Source: Talaromyces rugulosus
Lineage: Eukaryota > Ascomycota > Eurotiomycetes > Eurotiales > Trichocomaceae
Direction of reading: 5' to 3'
Length of the DNA stretch: 64,000 nucleotides
NCBI RefSeq assembly: GCF_013368755.1
Contig: NC_049564.1
Span: 3,232,001 to 3,296,000 of the forward strand
The notes under the pieces were generated by a model. That model did not search any database, was not told where the DNA came from, and saw nothing but the letters and a program-made list of their open reading frames with translations. Each line of letters starts with the position of its first letter. Position 1 is the first letter of the stretch. Of the stretch, positions 46,197-57,807 are shown piece by piece. Position numbers and translations under genes: made by a program.

Positions 46197-47440
46197 ATGG
46201 TTACTACTAGGAGCACCCCTATTCCCACTGATACCACCGAATGTTCTGTATTGGCGGTAGAAATCTAACCTAGTATATTAGAAATACTGGATGGATATAG
46301 TAATAGGGAAGAACTGGTGGTAGAATTGGAAAGGAATCATTCTACTAGTGAAGATCTGGATCTAGGGATAGTGTAGCTATTCTTAGAACAGGAATTGAAG
46401 GATATATTAATAGAAGAACTTAAAGCCATAAAAATCTAGCTAGACTAAGAACTTTATATTGTGAATCTAAAATAGTAGATCCTATAAACCTAAATATAGC
46501 TACGTGGTGTATTGATATATGAGAACTAAGATATTGGAACCCCTGATAGCAGTGTTTATAGGGAAAAGAGACCCTAAACTAATATGATTTCTATGGAGAA
46601 GCGCTCTTTAAGATTCAAAATAAAGAATCTTTATAATAGGAAATCCCTGACCGAACTTAAGACATTCATAGAATATATAGAATTATGATTTAGTAGATAT
46701 CTAGAGTGGTATAGCTAATATCTATACTATAAAATTGGTAAAGTTTTGGATAACCTAAGCTTTAAGCAATTTCTTAACTTTAATATGTACTGGAAGAAGA
46801 AGGAATTAAAATTTATTATTTAGAAAGACTTTAAAGTACATCTGTGGTGACTATTTTATGATTCTAAGCTTCTTTGTATTGCTGCTATACAAGATTATAA
46901 TGATACCAGACAGTTAGAGGGTCAATTAATATAGGAATTTGCTTGCTATCTGTGAATCCTTGAAGACTAAATAGATATGCAGTATAATAAGAAACAGTAT
47001 ATAAAGCTTCTTATAGTAAAGGTCCTATAGCCTATTTAAGATAAATCACAGAAATATCTAAAGAAACCCTAAATATACAAGAGTACTGTGCAATTCCTAT
47101 AAAAGCTAGAAGATGCTATATCTAAATATCAAAAGATAAGAAATTTCTGATAATAAAATAATCATAGTAGTAGCGGTAACAAATATTAGATAACCCTAAA
47201 CCATTACCGCGCTGGAGCAAGATTTTCTATGGATAAATATAGAAAGAATGATCAGTTTCCTTAAAAAGACAAGGCCACTACAGACAGAAGCAGTGGTGGA
47301 AACCTAAAGGAAAAGGAACATGGGAAGCTTAAAGAAGATTAGACTGGGTCCACCTGTAATTATTGTGGCAAGGTAGAACACTAGAAAAGGGAATGCTATA
47401 AAAAGGGATTCAATAAAGCGCGAAAGGTGTTTAAACTGTT
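46197..47440 (+). pseudogene. C1 gag with CCHC zinc knuckle
   Basis: ATG at 46,197 starts MVTTRSTPIPTDT. Stops break the frame soon after (46,267 onward). The knuckle CNYCGKVEH-KREC at about 47,357-47,396 keeps C-x2-C-G-x3-H-x4-C, with one stop between His and the last Cys. Confidence 0.8.
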
Positions 47441-47479
47441 AAAAAACTAGGATTTCAGTGCTTGTATGTAATGGCTGTA

Positions 47480-50400
47480 TTGGAAATAGCCTATAAGAAA
47501 GATATAGAGGAAGAGTAACTATTGATAATAGAAATAGAACTTCTTAAGCTACTGGGAACCGCGAAGGTATGGACCTTTATTAATAATAATACCCAGGGTA
47601 ATTTCATAAGCTGGGAACTTACTAAGAAGTTCACTAGGACTACTGGAAAAGCCTCTAGGCTAGTAAAAGCTATTGATGGGTAAGTTATCTAAATATATAG
47701 GTAATGTTATATAGATATAAGAGTTATAGACTCTGAAGGGCTGACCTGAATGAATGGGTATCCCCTTTATACAGTGGATATCAATGGATATGACATAATC
47801 CTTGGTATGCCCTGGTTAAAAAAGATAAATCCTGATATAGATTAGGTTGCAAGGCGGTTTAGATACTAGGATTGTGTATTGGCTGAAGGGATAGAGACTA
47901 TATCTCCCTATGAAGCATATAAAAGCCTAGTAGCTAGGTGTGTGGTATACTGGATAGATTCTTAAGATATATTAGAATTAGGCTTGTGCTTATATGCCGC
48001 TTGTATCCTGTAAAGAAATGATAAGATGTACATCTAGGAAGCACTATTAGATATAGAGATATCTAGAATAGATAAGCTTTGACTACTAGATTATCTATCT
48101 AACTATACAGATATATTCTCAGAGAAAGCTGTTAGTATGCTGTTTGAATATATGAAGCATGACTATACTATAGACTTAGAACTAGAGACAGCTCTTTTTT
48201 ATAAATCTATATATGGGCTTATAGAAACTGAATATAAGGTCTTAAAGAACTACCTAAGTAAAGCATAGAAAAAAAGTTGGATTAAACTATCTAAAAGCCT
48301 AGTAGAAACCTTTATTCTTTTTATATTAAAAAAAGATGGTGAGCTTTAACTGTATATAGACTATCAGGAACTTAATATAATTATAATAAAGAACTATTAT
48401 TTAATTCCTTTGGTCTAAGAGACATTAGACTATTTTGCTAGTGTAAAGTATTTTATTAAGCTGGATCTGAAAAATGCATATCATCGTATTAGAATCCAAA
48501 TAGAGGATAAGTAGAAGACCACTTTCTAAATCTATTATAACTACTTTGAATACTAGATAATGCCATTTGGTTTTATAAATACACCAGCCACATTCTAGGT
48601 ATATATTAATAAGGCAATGTTAAACCTATTAGACACCTATGTAGTAGTATATCTAGATAATATAGTTATATATTTAGCCGATCTACAGGTATATAAAGCC
48701 TAGATATAGAAAGTTATAAGTTAATTAAAAAGCTATAGCTTATACTGTAAATAAAGCAAGTATAGCTTTAAAATAAATATTATAGAATATCTTAAGTTTA
48801 TTATAAGCTTATAAAGAATAATAATAGACCTAGACTAGGTTCATATTATTATAGAATAGCCCAAACTATAGATAGTTAAGAAGATCTAGTTATTCTTAAA
48901 GTTTATAAATTTCTACTATAATTTTATATATCAGTTCTCGCATATATTAGCACCGCTATCTAAGATAACTAAGAATCCTATAGAGAGAACAAAACATAAT
49001 AGCTGAAAGGGCAACACTATCTAAAGATTTAATATAACCTCAGAAGCTAGAGAATCCTTCTTAAGCTTGAAGTAAGCATTCTAGTATAAACCTATGCTAA
49101 GATATTATAACCTAGTGCTCCTAATTTACATAGAAACAGATGCTTTAGGCAGAGCCCTAGAAACAGTAATCACTTAGCTATTTAAAGATTCCTAATAGCA
49201 TCTAATAGCCTTCTAATCCTAGAAGCTCAAAGGACTAAAGATACACTATAAAATATATAATTCAGAATTTCTAGCAGTAGTAAAAGCTTTTAAGTATTAA
49301 CAATAATACTTAGAAGATAGCTAATATATAATTAGGGTCTTGATAGATTATAGTAACCTATAGTATTTTACTATTACTAAAAAACTTAACAGATATTAGA
49401 TCTAATAGATAGAATATTTATTAATATTTAATTTTAATATAGAATACTATCTAAGTTCAAAGAACCCTATAGATATACCAAGTCATTATCTAGACTATAT
49501 AGACAGTATTGAAAAAGACATAACAACACTTTTAATCCTATAGAAAAAACTATAAAAAGATTACTTTAAAAAATAAGAACAAAACCTAATCTTTTTATAT
49601 AACCAAGAATTATCTATAAATATGCTGGTGTAAATACAGAAGACTTAAAGGACATCTTTTATCATTAATAAAGAAAATACCTATAGGCCTAAAAAAAGGA
49701 ATATCTCTACAGATAAGAATACTACTACTGGTAATATAAGGGGTCTAGAACTCCTAGTACTACAGTCCCTAGTAACTAAAGTTATAAAGACTAAGACAGC
49801 CTATTCAGAAATAAAACCTAATATAGAAAGTCTTTTTTAAAAATACCAATAAAAGAACGCCTTTATATAAAAGAAGTCAAAAGAACTCTGTATAGAACAG
49901 GCTAAAGGTTTAGTATAGAGTATCAGGAAGTATAATCTTTTCCAGTACAAGGAAGCTATATATATACCACCTAATAAGGCCTTATAGTTGGAAATCATAA
50001 AGAATAACCATGACAATACACAGAGAAGCTATTTCAGAAAAGCCTATACTATAGTAGCTATCTATTAGAAATACTATTGGCCAGTATTAGAAGCCAATAT
50101 AAACTACTATATCTAAATCTATTCTACTTACCAACAGATTAAAGTACATAGACACCAGTAGTATAGACTACTCAAGCCATTATCAGTTCCATTAAAACCG
50201 TTTAAAACAGTAACTATAGACTTTATAACAGAATTATCACCTGCAGAATAGCAGAGAGTAATAATTAATGCTATACTAGTCATCATCAACCCATTCTTAA
50301 AATACACTATTTACTTGCCAACACAAAAAACATTATTAGCTAAAAAACTAGCGAAGCTACTCCTAAAGAACCTAATACAGTAAATTACCTTTCTACAGTA

Positions 50401-51270
50401 TATCATCTTAGATCAAAATAAGCTGTTCACCAACAAATTCTGACAAATTATATACTTCTATCTAGGGATAACCCAGAAACTATCAACAACAGCCTATCTA
50501 TAAACAGATAGACAGACAGAGTGTCAGAATCAGACAATAAAATATTTCCTCTAATGCTATACAAACTATAAGTAGATAGACTAGCTATAGTAGATCCTAT
50601 TAATATAGAATATATATAATAATAGTCAGTATAGTATCATAGAACAATCTTTAATAGAAACCCTCATGGGATTTCAGAGAGACCTGAGAATAGATGTTCC
50701 TAAAGATATTCTCTTAAGTCTAAAGGATTGGGAGCTACATATTATAAACTGGATAGAAAAGCTCTATACTAAATGGGCAAACATTTAGAAACACTTAGAA
50801 GAAGCTAAAGAAGTACAAGCAAAGTATTATAACCAGGGAAAAATTTATTAGGAATTTAAAATTAGAGAATAAGTCATGCTTTAGGCAAAGAATATAGCTT
50901 CACTCCAATATAATAAAAAACTAGCTGATAGATATCTAAACCTATTCTGAATAGTAGATACATAGAGGTCAAACGCATACAAACTTGACCTTACTCCAAG
51001 ATATAAAGGAATCCATCCAGTTTTCTATATCTCTCTACTGGAGCTGCATTATACCAACACTGGGAACCATACTTCTCCAGGACCAGTACTAGTAGATAAC
51101 AAACCTGAGTATACTATTCAAAGAATAGTTCAAGACCAGAAAAGAAATAGGAAAACAGAATATATAGTCCAATAGAAAAGATAGCCAATTAAGAAAGCCA
51201 CCTAGGAACCAGAAGAAACTGTCAGAAAAACCAAAGCCCTTAATATCTATCTATAAAAGAAAGCCAAAGG
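47480..51270 (+). pseudogene. C1 pol: protease, RT, RNase H, integrase, chromodomain
   Basis: The protease end is recognised by YDIILGMPWLKKINPD (47,790-47,840). The RT contains YFIKLDLKNAYHRIRIQ (48,450-48,500) and the active-site box VVVYLDNIVIY (48,640-48,672), where the second Asp is now Asn. The integrase core spans about 50,210-50,530 (TIDFITELS, ILDQNKLFTNKF, TDRQTECQNQ). The chromodomain lies at 51,107-51,220 (EYTIQRIVQDQKRNRKTEYI, then WEPEE with the Trp codon as TAG). Stops are at Gln/Trp codons throughout. Confidence 0.88.
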
Positions 51271-51679
51271 GCAAACTACATTAAAACTATACCAGTAAAC
51301 TAAAGGGAAGAGGAATAAAAAAGACTTTCTATTAAAAGCCTAAAAACTGCGCATGCTGCGCAAAAAAAACAAAGAATAAAATAAACCCAAACCACCCAGG
51401 GATATCTAAACATAAGCCCCACAGGGCACTGTATTAGAACACCAAGATATTTATAAAAAGCCCTAAAAAATAAGCAAACACATTTTAATTCAGGCCTAAA
51501 GGCCGTGGTATCACTATATAAAAAGGAATTTTTCAGACATATTCCTAATAATAGAAATAATTACTAAGGGCGTGAGTTACTTTGTGTACCCTAGCTAGTA
51601 GGCGCACGAGTTCAAGATTAAACTTAGCACCATAACCATTAAAGAGTTCTCTATAACTAAAGACAGGTAATCTATATTA

Positions 51680-52545
51680 TATATAAAGCGACATAGTCAG
51701 TCTATACAAGGCAGCAACACCCAACATAGGGCTACTAAAGAAGACAGGGTATCAGCTTATAGACTGCTAAGCAGCAGCCAAGAGATCTACTATTATAATA
51801 GTGGGTGAATCATTCTGCATCGCCATAGCAGGAACAGAACTACCCACACTAATTAAGGGCTTAGCTAAATAAGGATCAGACCAATAATATATTGCTATAT
51901 CTAATGTCTTAATAGTATCCTCCTAACCAGCAATACAGGTCACCACTAGTTCTATAATTACAGCAGCCTAGTCGAGCTGCTTTATGGGAACCTAGTAAAC
52001 ATCAATATCTACAAAAACACATAGACGAAAAAGGAACTCACCAGGCAGTATTCAGCTGCAGACTTTTTCAATCCCTTATACTAGAGATAGGGTTCGTTGC
52101 TAGGACCAGGGCACTCTAGATTAAGATCACAGTCCAACAACCGCAGGCACCGCTGGTAAGGCAGGAAATACGCCTCTAGGAGACGTATACAAGGCTTATG
52201 ACAGGGTGAGGGGATCAGTATGCTAAATAGTGTAGTATCAGCTTTATTATCTTTATCATCGTCATCGTCTTCGTCCTCGACGTCGTCCCTATTAGTATTA
52301 ATAGAGGAGAGAGAGCGCATACGCTTCTTTATAAAGAAAAGAGCAGCGGCGGACTTGTTTTTTTTTAAGAGTAACTTCTTTAATAATTTCTTCTATACTA
52401 CAGACCACAGTGTACTAGTGGCCACACCATCAGCAGTATATGTTAACTGGGTACGGCCTAACATAGAGATATCTCTGTTAAAGGATAAGGTGATCAGCGA
52501 AGTAGTTGGGAGGCAGTAGAAAGTCTTCTTTTTTAGAGCTATTCT
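51680..52545 (-). pseudogene. Antisense accessory gene of chromovirus C1 (unknown protein, two exons)
   Basis: On the strand opposite to pol, a frame from about 52,545 to 52,042 encodes a basic stretch (KKLLKKLLLKKNKSAAA), then the acidic run DDVEDEDDDDDKDNKAD. A Cys-cluster region follows (LPYQRCLRLL, LECPGPSNEPYL), in which two Cys codons are now Tyr compared with C2. It ends at GTGAGTTCC, a good splice donor present in both copies. A second frame from about 51,995 to 51,680 (KTLDIAIYYWSDPYLAKPLI, then MLGVAALYRLTMSLYI) continues the similarity to C2. The conserved protein frame in two copies with RIP-type differences argues for real coding. The function is unknown; a nucleic-acid-binding Cys cluster is a guess. 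Confidence 0.6.
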
Positions 52546-52890
52546 GTAAACTATTAGCGAATAATAAACCAAATAAATGTTTAAATAGGTATTACAATCG
52601 ACATAAAATAACTAGCAGAGGATATATCACTTATATTTAGACAGTACAAATAAACAAAAGAGCAGGAGAGACAAGTATAGGGTCAATAGCAGCGTAATAG
52701 ACTGTTTAGTAGTAAAGAAGAAGAAACAAACGACAGTCTAATCTATAAACAATATATCAACAACATATGTAGGTAGATCCACATACTATACACACTGATC
52801 CCTATAATAATAGCGCCTGAGCTTATTTATACTTTCTATAAGAATCTATGTAAAGAACACCGGTGCAGCTTTTAAGAAAAGGGGGGATAA

Positions 52891-53101
52891 TATGAGGCTA
52901 TAAGACCTTTAGAATATATTAGATGCTGCACCTCACTATACTAGCCTTACAGAGGATTGCCAAGCCACTAATGAAACAGCATATATATACTGACCTTCGC
53001 ACAGGGGTTGCCGAAGGTCAGCAATCAGTTTGACTACCTAGCGAACCATAACTTTACTATCGAATCCAACTCTTGCCTGCTCTCTATATAATATCCTCAC
53101 A
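52891..53101 (+). repeat. LTR-C, 3' LTR of C1
   Basis: Begins TATGAGG (terminal G mutated) and ends CCTCACA. It contains the hairpin GACCTTCG/CGAAGGTC. Confidence 0.92.
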
Positions 53102-53106
53102 CTTAG

Positions 53107-54320
53107 CTCAGTATTAAGTCTAGACCTCTTTGGTCTAGAGCTATATTTCCTAAGACTATCAAATCTCAAACCAACTATAAATTCAAATCCGCCTTCTAAT
53201 ACATCCAGTCCAGAATTTCTCAATACTAAGAAATATCTTACCTTACCATAACTAACATTATAAAATTTAAATAATTTAGCTTAAATATTTTCTATAGTGT
53301 TATTCCTACATTTAATAATGCGAACAACTGGTTTAAGTGGAACTAGAAGATTAAAGAGTTCATCCAAATATCTACTATCACTAATAATAGAGTCACTCCG
53401 CCAAAGAAGGAAGAGAAAGCACAGCAATAGACTTATCATCAAAAATTTTATTCTATAATAATCATGGTCAAGTTAACAAATACTACAGTATAAAGAATTA
53501 ATATCTTTAATATTACTCAAGTACAATTACTTATCAATATAATCAAAAGCAATTTCAAGCTAGAGAGATCTGGCACTTACGTACAACTATAAAGATAATA
53601 CTTGTCTCTTATAAAAGCAAAGTATAAAAATGCTCAAGCTCTTAGAGCTAAGATCAGAAAGATTTATACAAAGAAGCTCTTCCTCAACCCCAACTATATT
53701 ACTTCTGAGATTAAACGAGTATTTTTTTTCTTAAACGCGTTAGGTTCTAAGTATAAAAGTTTCTAAGACCACATCTTCAGATAATCAGACATCGTTAATG
53801 ACAGAGACAAAGATAGAAATATCACAAAGGCAGCACCCACATTTAACTCTATTAAAAATAAGACGATTAAAGAAGAACATAGAAAAGGATAACTAGGCAA
53901 ACAACCAGATACATAGAAGCTTCCTACCTTCCCTCTAACATGAAAATCTCTAGACCAAAAAGTTACACCATCAGCAGACAGAACTATATGCCTAGTTAAA
54001 ATTTATAACACTCCATATTGTTCATTCTATCAGAAACCCTATTATATAGAAGCTGATTACTTCAAAAAAAATCCAAAGCTAAGAAACTAGGGGAAGGATA
54101 GTAAAAGTCACAAAGCAAAATCCAATAGCTCACAGATAGACACGCGCAATTTATCAAAAAAGCGGTCCAGCACTAACAATAAAGATAACAACATAGACAG
54201 TCTAAAAGATCCAAAAAGACCCACCTTCATAGCAACAACAGCCTCAGAAAAAGACATAAATACTGCGTTTAAGAAAGATATTAAAAGAAATCTTACCATA
54301 TTTAATTATACCCTCACAAT
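53107..54320 (+). pseudogene. Copia-2 gag, second part
   Basis: Aligns with Copia-1 28,640-29,640 (inverted). It includes the zinc-knuckle region near 54,000-54,070 and a stretch of Asn/Ser codons at 54,160-54,260. Similarity ends at about 54,310-54,320, shortly before LTR-C of C2. Confidence 0.75.
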
Positions 54321-54333
54321 AATAGCTACAAAA

Positions 54334-54544
54334 TGTGAGGATATTATATAGAGAGCAGGCAAGAGTTGGATTCAATAGTAAAGCTATGGTTCGCTAGGTA
54401 GTCAAACTGATTGCTGACCTTCAGTAACCCCTGTGTGAAGGTCAGTATATATATACTGCTTTATTAATAGCTTGACAACCTTCTGTGAGGCTAGTGTAGT
54501 GAGGTGTGGCATCTAATACGTCCTGAAGGTCTTACAGCCTTATA
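54334..54544 (-). repeat. LTR-C, 3' LTR of C2
   Basis: 211 bp, TGTGAGG at 54,334. The other terminus reads CCTTATA, a mutated TATAAGG/TGTGAGG, and is followed by the inverted polypurine tract (TTATCCTCCCTTTTCTTAG). Confidence 0.92.
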
Positions 54545-54879
54545 TTATCCTCCCTTTTCTTAGAAACTGCGCTGGTATTCTTCGTGTAGATTCTTATAAA
54601 AGATGTAAATAAGCTTAGGTACTGTTATTATAAGGACTAGTGTGTGTAGTGTGTGGATTTATCTATATATGTTATTGATATATTATTTATAGATTAAGCC
54701 ATTATTTATTTCTTTTTTCTTATTACTAAACAGTCTATTATACTGCTGCTAATCCTATACTTATCCCCTCTGCTCTCTTGTTTATTTGTGCTATCTAAAC
54801 ATAAGTGATATATCTTCTGTTGATTATCTTATGTTAATTATGATGCCTGTTTGAATATTTACTTGGTTTGTTGTTTACT

Positions 54880-55750
54880 AACAGTTTGTAGAATAGCTTT
54901 AAAAAAGAAAATTCTCTACTATCTTCTAGCTACTTCACTAATTACCTCGTCCTTTAATAAGAATATCTCTGTATCAGGCCATACCCAGCCAACATGTACT
55001 GCTGGTAATGTGGCTACTGATATACTGTAGTCTACAGTACAGAAGAAATCATTGAAGAAGTCATTCTTAAAGAAGGGCAAGTCCACCACTACTCCTCTTT
55101 CTATGAAGAAGCATATACACTCCCCTTCCTCTGCTAATACCAATGAGGATGATATTAAGGATGAAGATGATGATGATAATGAAGACAATAAAACTAATAC
55201 TGTACTACCCAGCACGCCGATCCTCTCACTCCGTCATAGGTCTTGTACGCGTCTCTTGAAGGCGTATTTCCTGCCTTGTTAGTAGTGTCTATAGTTATTG
55301 GGCCGCGATCCTGACCTGGAGTGCCTCAGCTCTAGCGACGAACCCTGCCCCCAGTGTAAAGGGTTAAAAAAGTCTATAGCTAAGTGCTATCTAGTGAGTT
55401 CCTTTTTCGTCTATATATTTCCATAGGTGTTAATATTTGCTAGATTTCTATAGAGCAGCTCGACTAGGCTGCTATGACTATAGAACTAGTAGCGATCTGT
55501 GCTGTTAGTTGAAAGAATACTGTTAAGGCATTAGATATAGTGATGTATTGTTAGTCTGATCCTTATTCAGCTAAGCCCTTAACTAGTGTGAGTAGTTCTA
55601 CTTCTATTATAGCAATATAGGGTGATTCGCCTGCTATTATAATAATAGATCTCCTAGCTGCTACCTAGTAGTCTATAAGCTGATATTCTACCCTCTTTAA
55701 CAGTCCTATATTAGATGTTACTGCCCTATATAGGCCAACTATGTCGCCCT
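54880..55750 (+). pseudogene. Antisense accessory gene of chromovirus C2 (unknown protein, two exons)
   Basis: This is the counterpart of the C1 antisense gene and is again opposite to pol. Exon 1 to about 55,398 reads NISVSGHTQPTCTAG, FLKKGKSTTTPLSMKKHIH, an acidic run DEDDDDNEDN and the Cys region (FLPC, LECLSSSDEPCPQCKGLKKS, AKC). It ends at the conserved GTGAGTTCC. A second exon-like frame of about 55,455-55,750 contains SDPYSAKPLTSV and GDSPAIIIIDLLAAT. Here the Cys pattern is better preserved than in C1: C-x2-(stop-interrupted) and C-P-Q-C. TAG/TGA stops sit at Gln/Trp positions. Confidence 0.6.
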
Positions 55751-56199
55751 ATATATAGTGTGGATTACCCACCCCTGGTTACAAGGAACCTTTTAATAGT
55801 TATGATGCTAGGTTCAATCCTAAACTTGTGTGTCTGCTAGCTAGGGTATATAAAGTAACTCACACCTTTGGTAACTATCTCCACTATTAGGGGTATATCT
55901 GAAAAATTCCTTCTTATATAGTGATACCGCGGCCTTTAGATCTAAATTAAAATATGTTTACTTGCCCTTCAGGGCTTTTTATAAATATCCTGATGTTCTA
56001 GTGCGGTGCCCTATAGAGCTTATATTTAGATATCCCTAGATAATTCAGATTTATTTTGTTTTTTATCTTTTTTACACAGCATGTATAGTCTTTAGGCCCT
56101 TAATAGAAAATCCCTTTTATTCCTCTTCCTTTTAGTTCACTAGCATAGTTCTAATATAGTTTGCCCTTTAGCTTTTTTTTATAGATAAACATCAAAAAC

Positions 56200-57540
56200 T
56201 TCAGTTTCTCCAACAGTTTCTTCTGGTTCCCAGGTGGCTTCTTTAATCAGCCATCTTTTCTATTAGACCATATATTCCGTTCCCCTACTTCTCTTCCAGT
56301 CCTGAACTATTCCTTGAATAGTATACTCAGGTTTGCCATCTACTAGTACCGATCCTGAGGAAGTATGGTTCCCAATATTGATGTAGTGCGGCTCCAATAG
56401 AAAGACATGGAAAACTGGATGGATTCCTCTATATCTTGGAGTAAGGTCAAGTTTGTATGCATTTGACCCCCATGTATCTACTATTTAGAATAGGCCTAGA
56501 TATCTATTAGCTAGTTTTTTATTATATCAGAGTAAAGCTATATTCTTTGCCTGAAGCATGACTTATTCTCTAATTTTGAATTCCCAATAGATCTTTCTCT
56601 AGTTATAGTACTTCACTTATGTTTCCTTAGCTTCTTCTAAATATTCCTAAATGTTTGCCTGTTTGGTATAGAGCTCTTCTATCTAGTTTATAGCACATGG
56701 CTCCCAATCCTTTAGACTTAAGGGAGCGTCCTTAGGAATATCTATTCTTAGATCTCCCTAGAATCCTATAAGGGTTTCTATTAAAGATTGCCTTGTGACA
56801 TTATACCAACTGTTGTTATACATATTCTGCGCCAGTGAGATCTATTATGGCTAGTCTATCTGCTCATAGTTTGTGTAGTATCAGAGAAAATGTTCTACTG
56901 TCTAATTCTGGTATTCTATCTATCTATCTGTTTATAGATAGGCTGTTATCGACAGTTTCTGGATTATCCTTAGGTAGAAGTATATGGTTTGTTAGAATTC
57001 GCTGGTGAATAGCTTATTCTGATCTGAGATGATATACTGCAGGAAGATAATCTACTATACTAGGTTCTCTAGGAGTAGCTTTGCTAGTTTTTCAGTTAAT
57101 AATGCTTTCTACATCGGCAAGTAGATAATATATTTTGAGAATAGGTTGACAATGACCAGTATAGTGTCAACCATTACTCCCTGCTATCCTGCAGGTAATA
57201 ATCCTATTATAAAGTCTATAGTTACTGTTTCAAACGGTTCCGATGGAACTGGCAATAGCTTGAATAGCCTATACTACTAGTACCTATATACCTTAATCTG
57301 TTGGCAGGTAGAATAGGTTTAGATGTAGTAATCTACGTCGGCTTCTAATACTGGCCAATAGTATTTCCAATAGATAGCTACTACAGTATAGGTTTTTCTG
57401 AAATAGCCTCCCTACGCATCGTTATAGTTATTCTTCATAATTTCCGACTGTAAGGCCTTATTGGATGGTATATATGTGGTCCCCTTGTACCAGAGAAGAT
57501 CACGCTCCCTAATACTCTATACTGAACCCTCGGTCTATCC
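56200..57540 (-). pseudogene. C2 integrase and chromodomain
   Basis: The chromodomain is at about 56,215-56,325 (EYTIQGIVQDWKRSRGTEYM, later ATWEPEET). The integrase core and zinc region extend right to the solo LTR at 57,546 and slightly beyond it. Stops interrupt all parts. Confidence 0.8.
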
Positions 57541-57545
57541 TATAC

Positions 57546-57802
57546 TGTTAGGGTCTTAGCCCCTGGGATACTCAGGCTTCGCTCTCGTAGAATAACCGCA
57601 CCTGGTCCGCACCTGGTTCGCCATAGAAGAACCCCCTGACGCTACACCAGATTCGCTAGGGCGCCCCCGGGACCCACACTCGCCTGTATCGACATTCGAC
57701 AATGCGAACCCCTGCGAACCTTTTCCTTCTCTTTCTCACGTTCGAATCTACTCAATTCCTGGACCTACATAAGGCCAGTAAGACGGGACCTAGCCCGTAA
57801 CA
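57546..57802 (+). repeat. Solo LTR-A, nearly unmutated
   Basis: 257 bp from TGTTAGGG to CCCGTAACA. The 5-bp duplication TATAC is at 57,541-57,545 and 57,803-57,807. It is the cleanest LTR-A in the window: both termini and the 13-mer ACGTTCGAATCTA are intact and CpA sites are largely preserved. It sits in the opposite orientation to C2. Confidence 0.95.
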
Positions 57803-57807
57803 TATAC

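Larger units (their letters stand above)
45937..53101 (+). mobile_element. Chromovirus C1, full-length Gypsy element with antisense extra gene, dead
   Basis: The 211-bp LTRs lie at 45,937-46,147 and 52,891-53,101, with TGTGAGG/CCTCACA termini. The 5-bp duplication CTTAG is at 45,932-45,936 and 53,102-53,106. Removing C1 restores continuous Copia gag as seen in Copia-1. Gag, protease, RT, RNase H, integrase and chromodomain are recognisable. A region of about 1.6 kb between chromodomain and 3' LTR holds an antisense gene. The polypurine tract AAGAAAAGGGGGG precedes the 3' LTR. Confidence 0.93.
44691..54320 (+). mobile_element. Copia-2, second Copia copy, interrupted and 3'-truncated
   Basis: The 5' LTR is at 44,691-44,842, with primer site GGTTATGCGCCCGGC at 44,843-44,857. 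The leader and start of gag run to 45,936, are split by chromovirus C1, and resume at 53,107. Gag and the zinc-knuckle region continue to about 54,320, where similarity to Copia-1 stops next to chromovirus C2. Pol and the 3' LTR are not present in the window. Orientation is opposite to Copia-1. Confidence 0.85.

Noticed and set aside
52220..52519. Ser-rich frame on the plus strand of C1 (and its mirror at 54,919-55,215 in C2)
   Set aside because: The poly-Ser is the shadow of the Asp/Glu run of the antisense gene. The antisense frame carries the conserved Cys cluster and splice donor.
54311..54340. CCTCACA...TGTGAGG pair taken as the end of another LTR-C facing C2
   Set aside because: The sequence left of CCTCACA is Copia gag and does not match LTR-C, so the inverted heptamer is probably chance.
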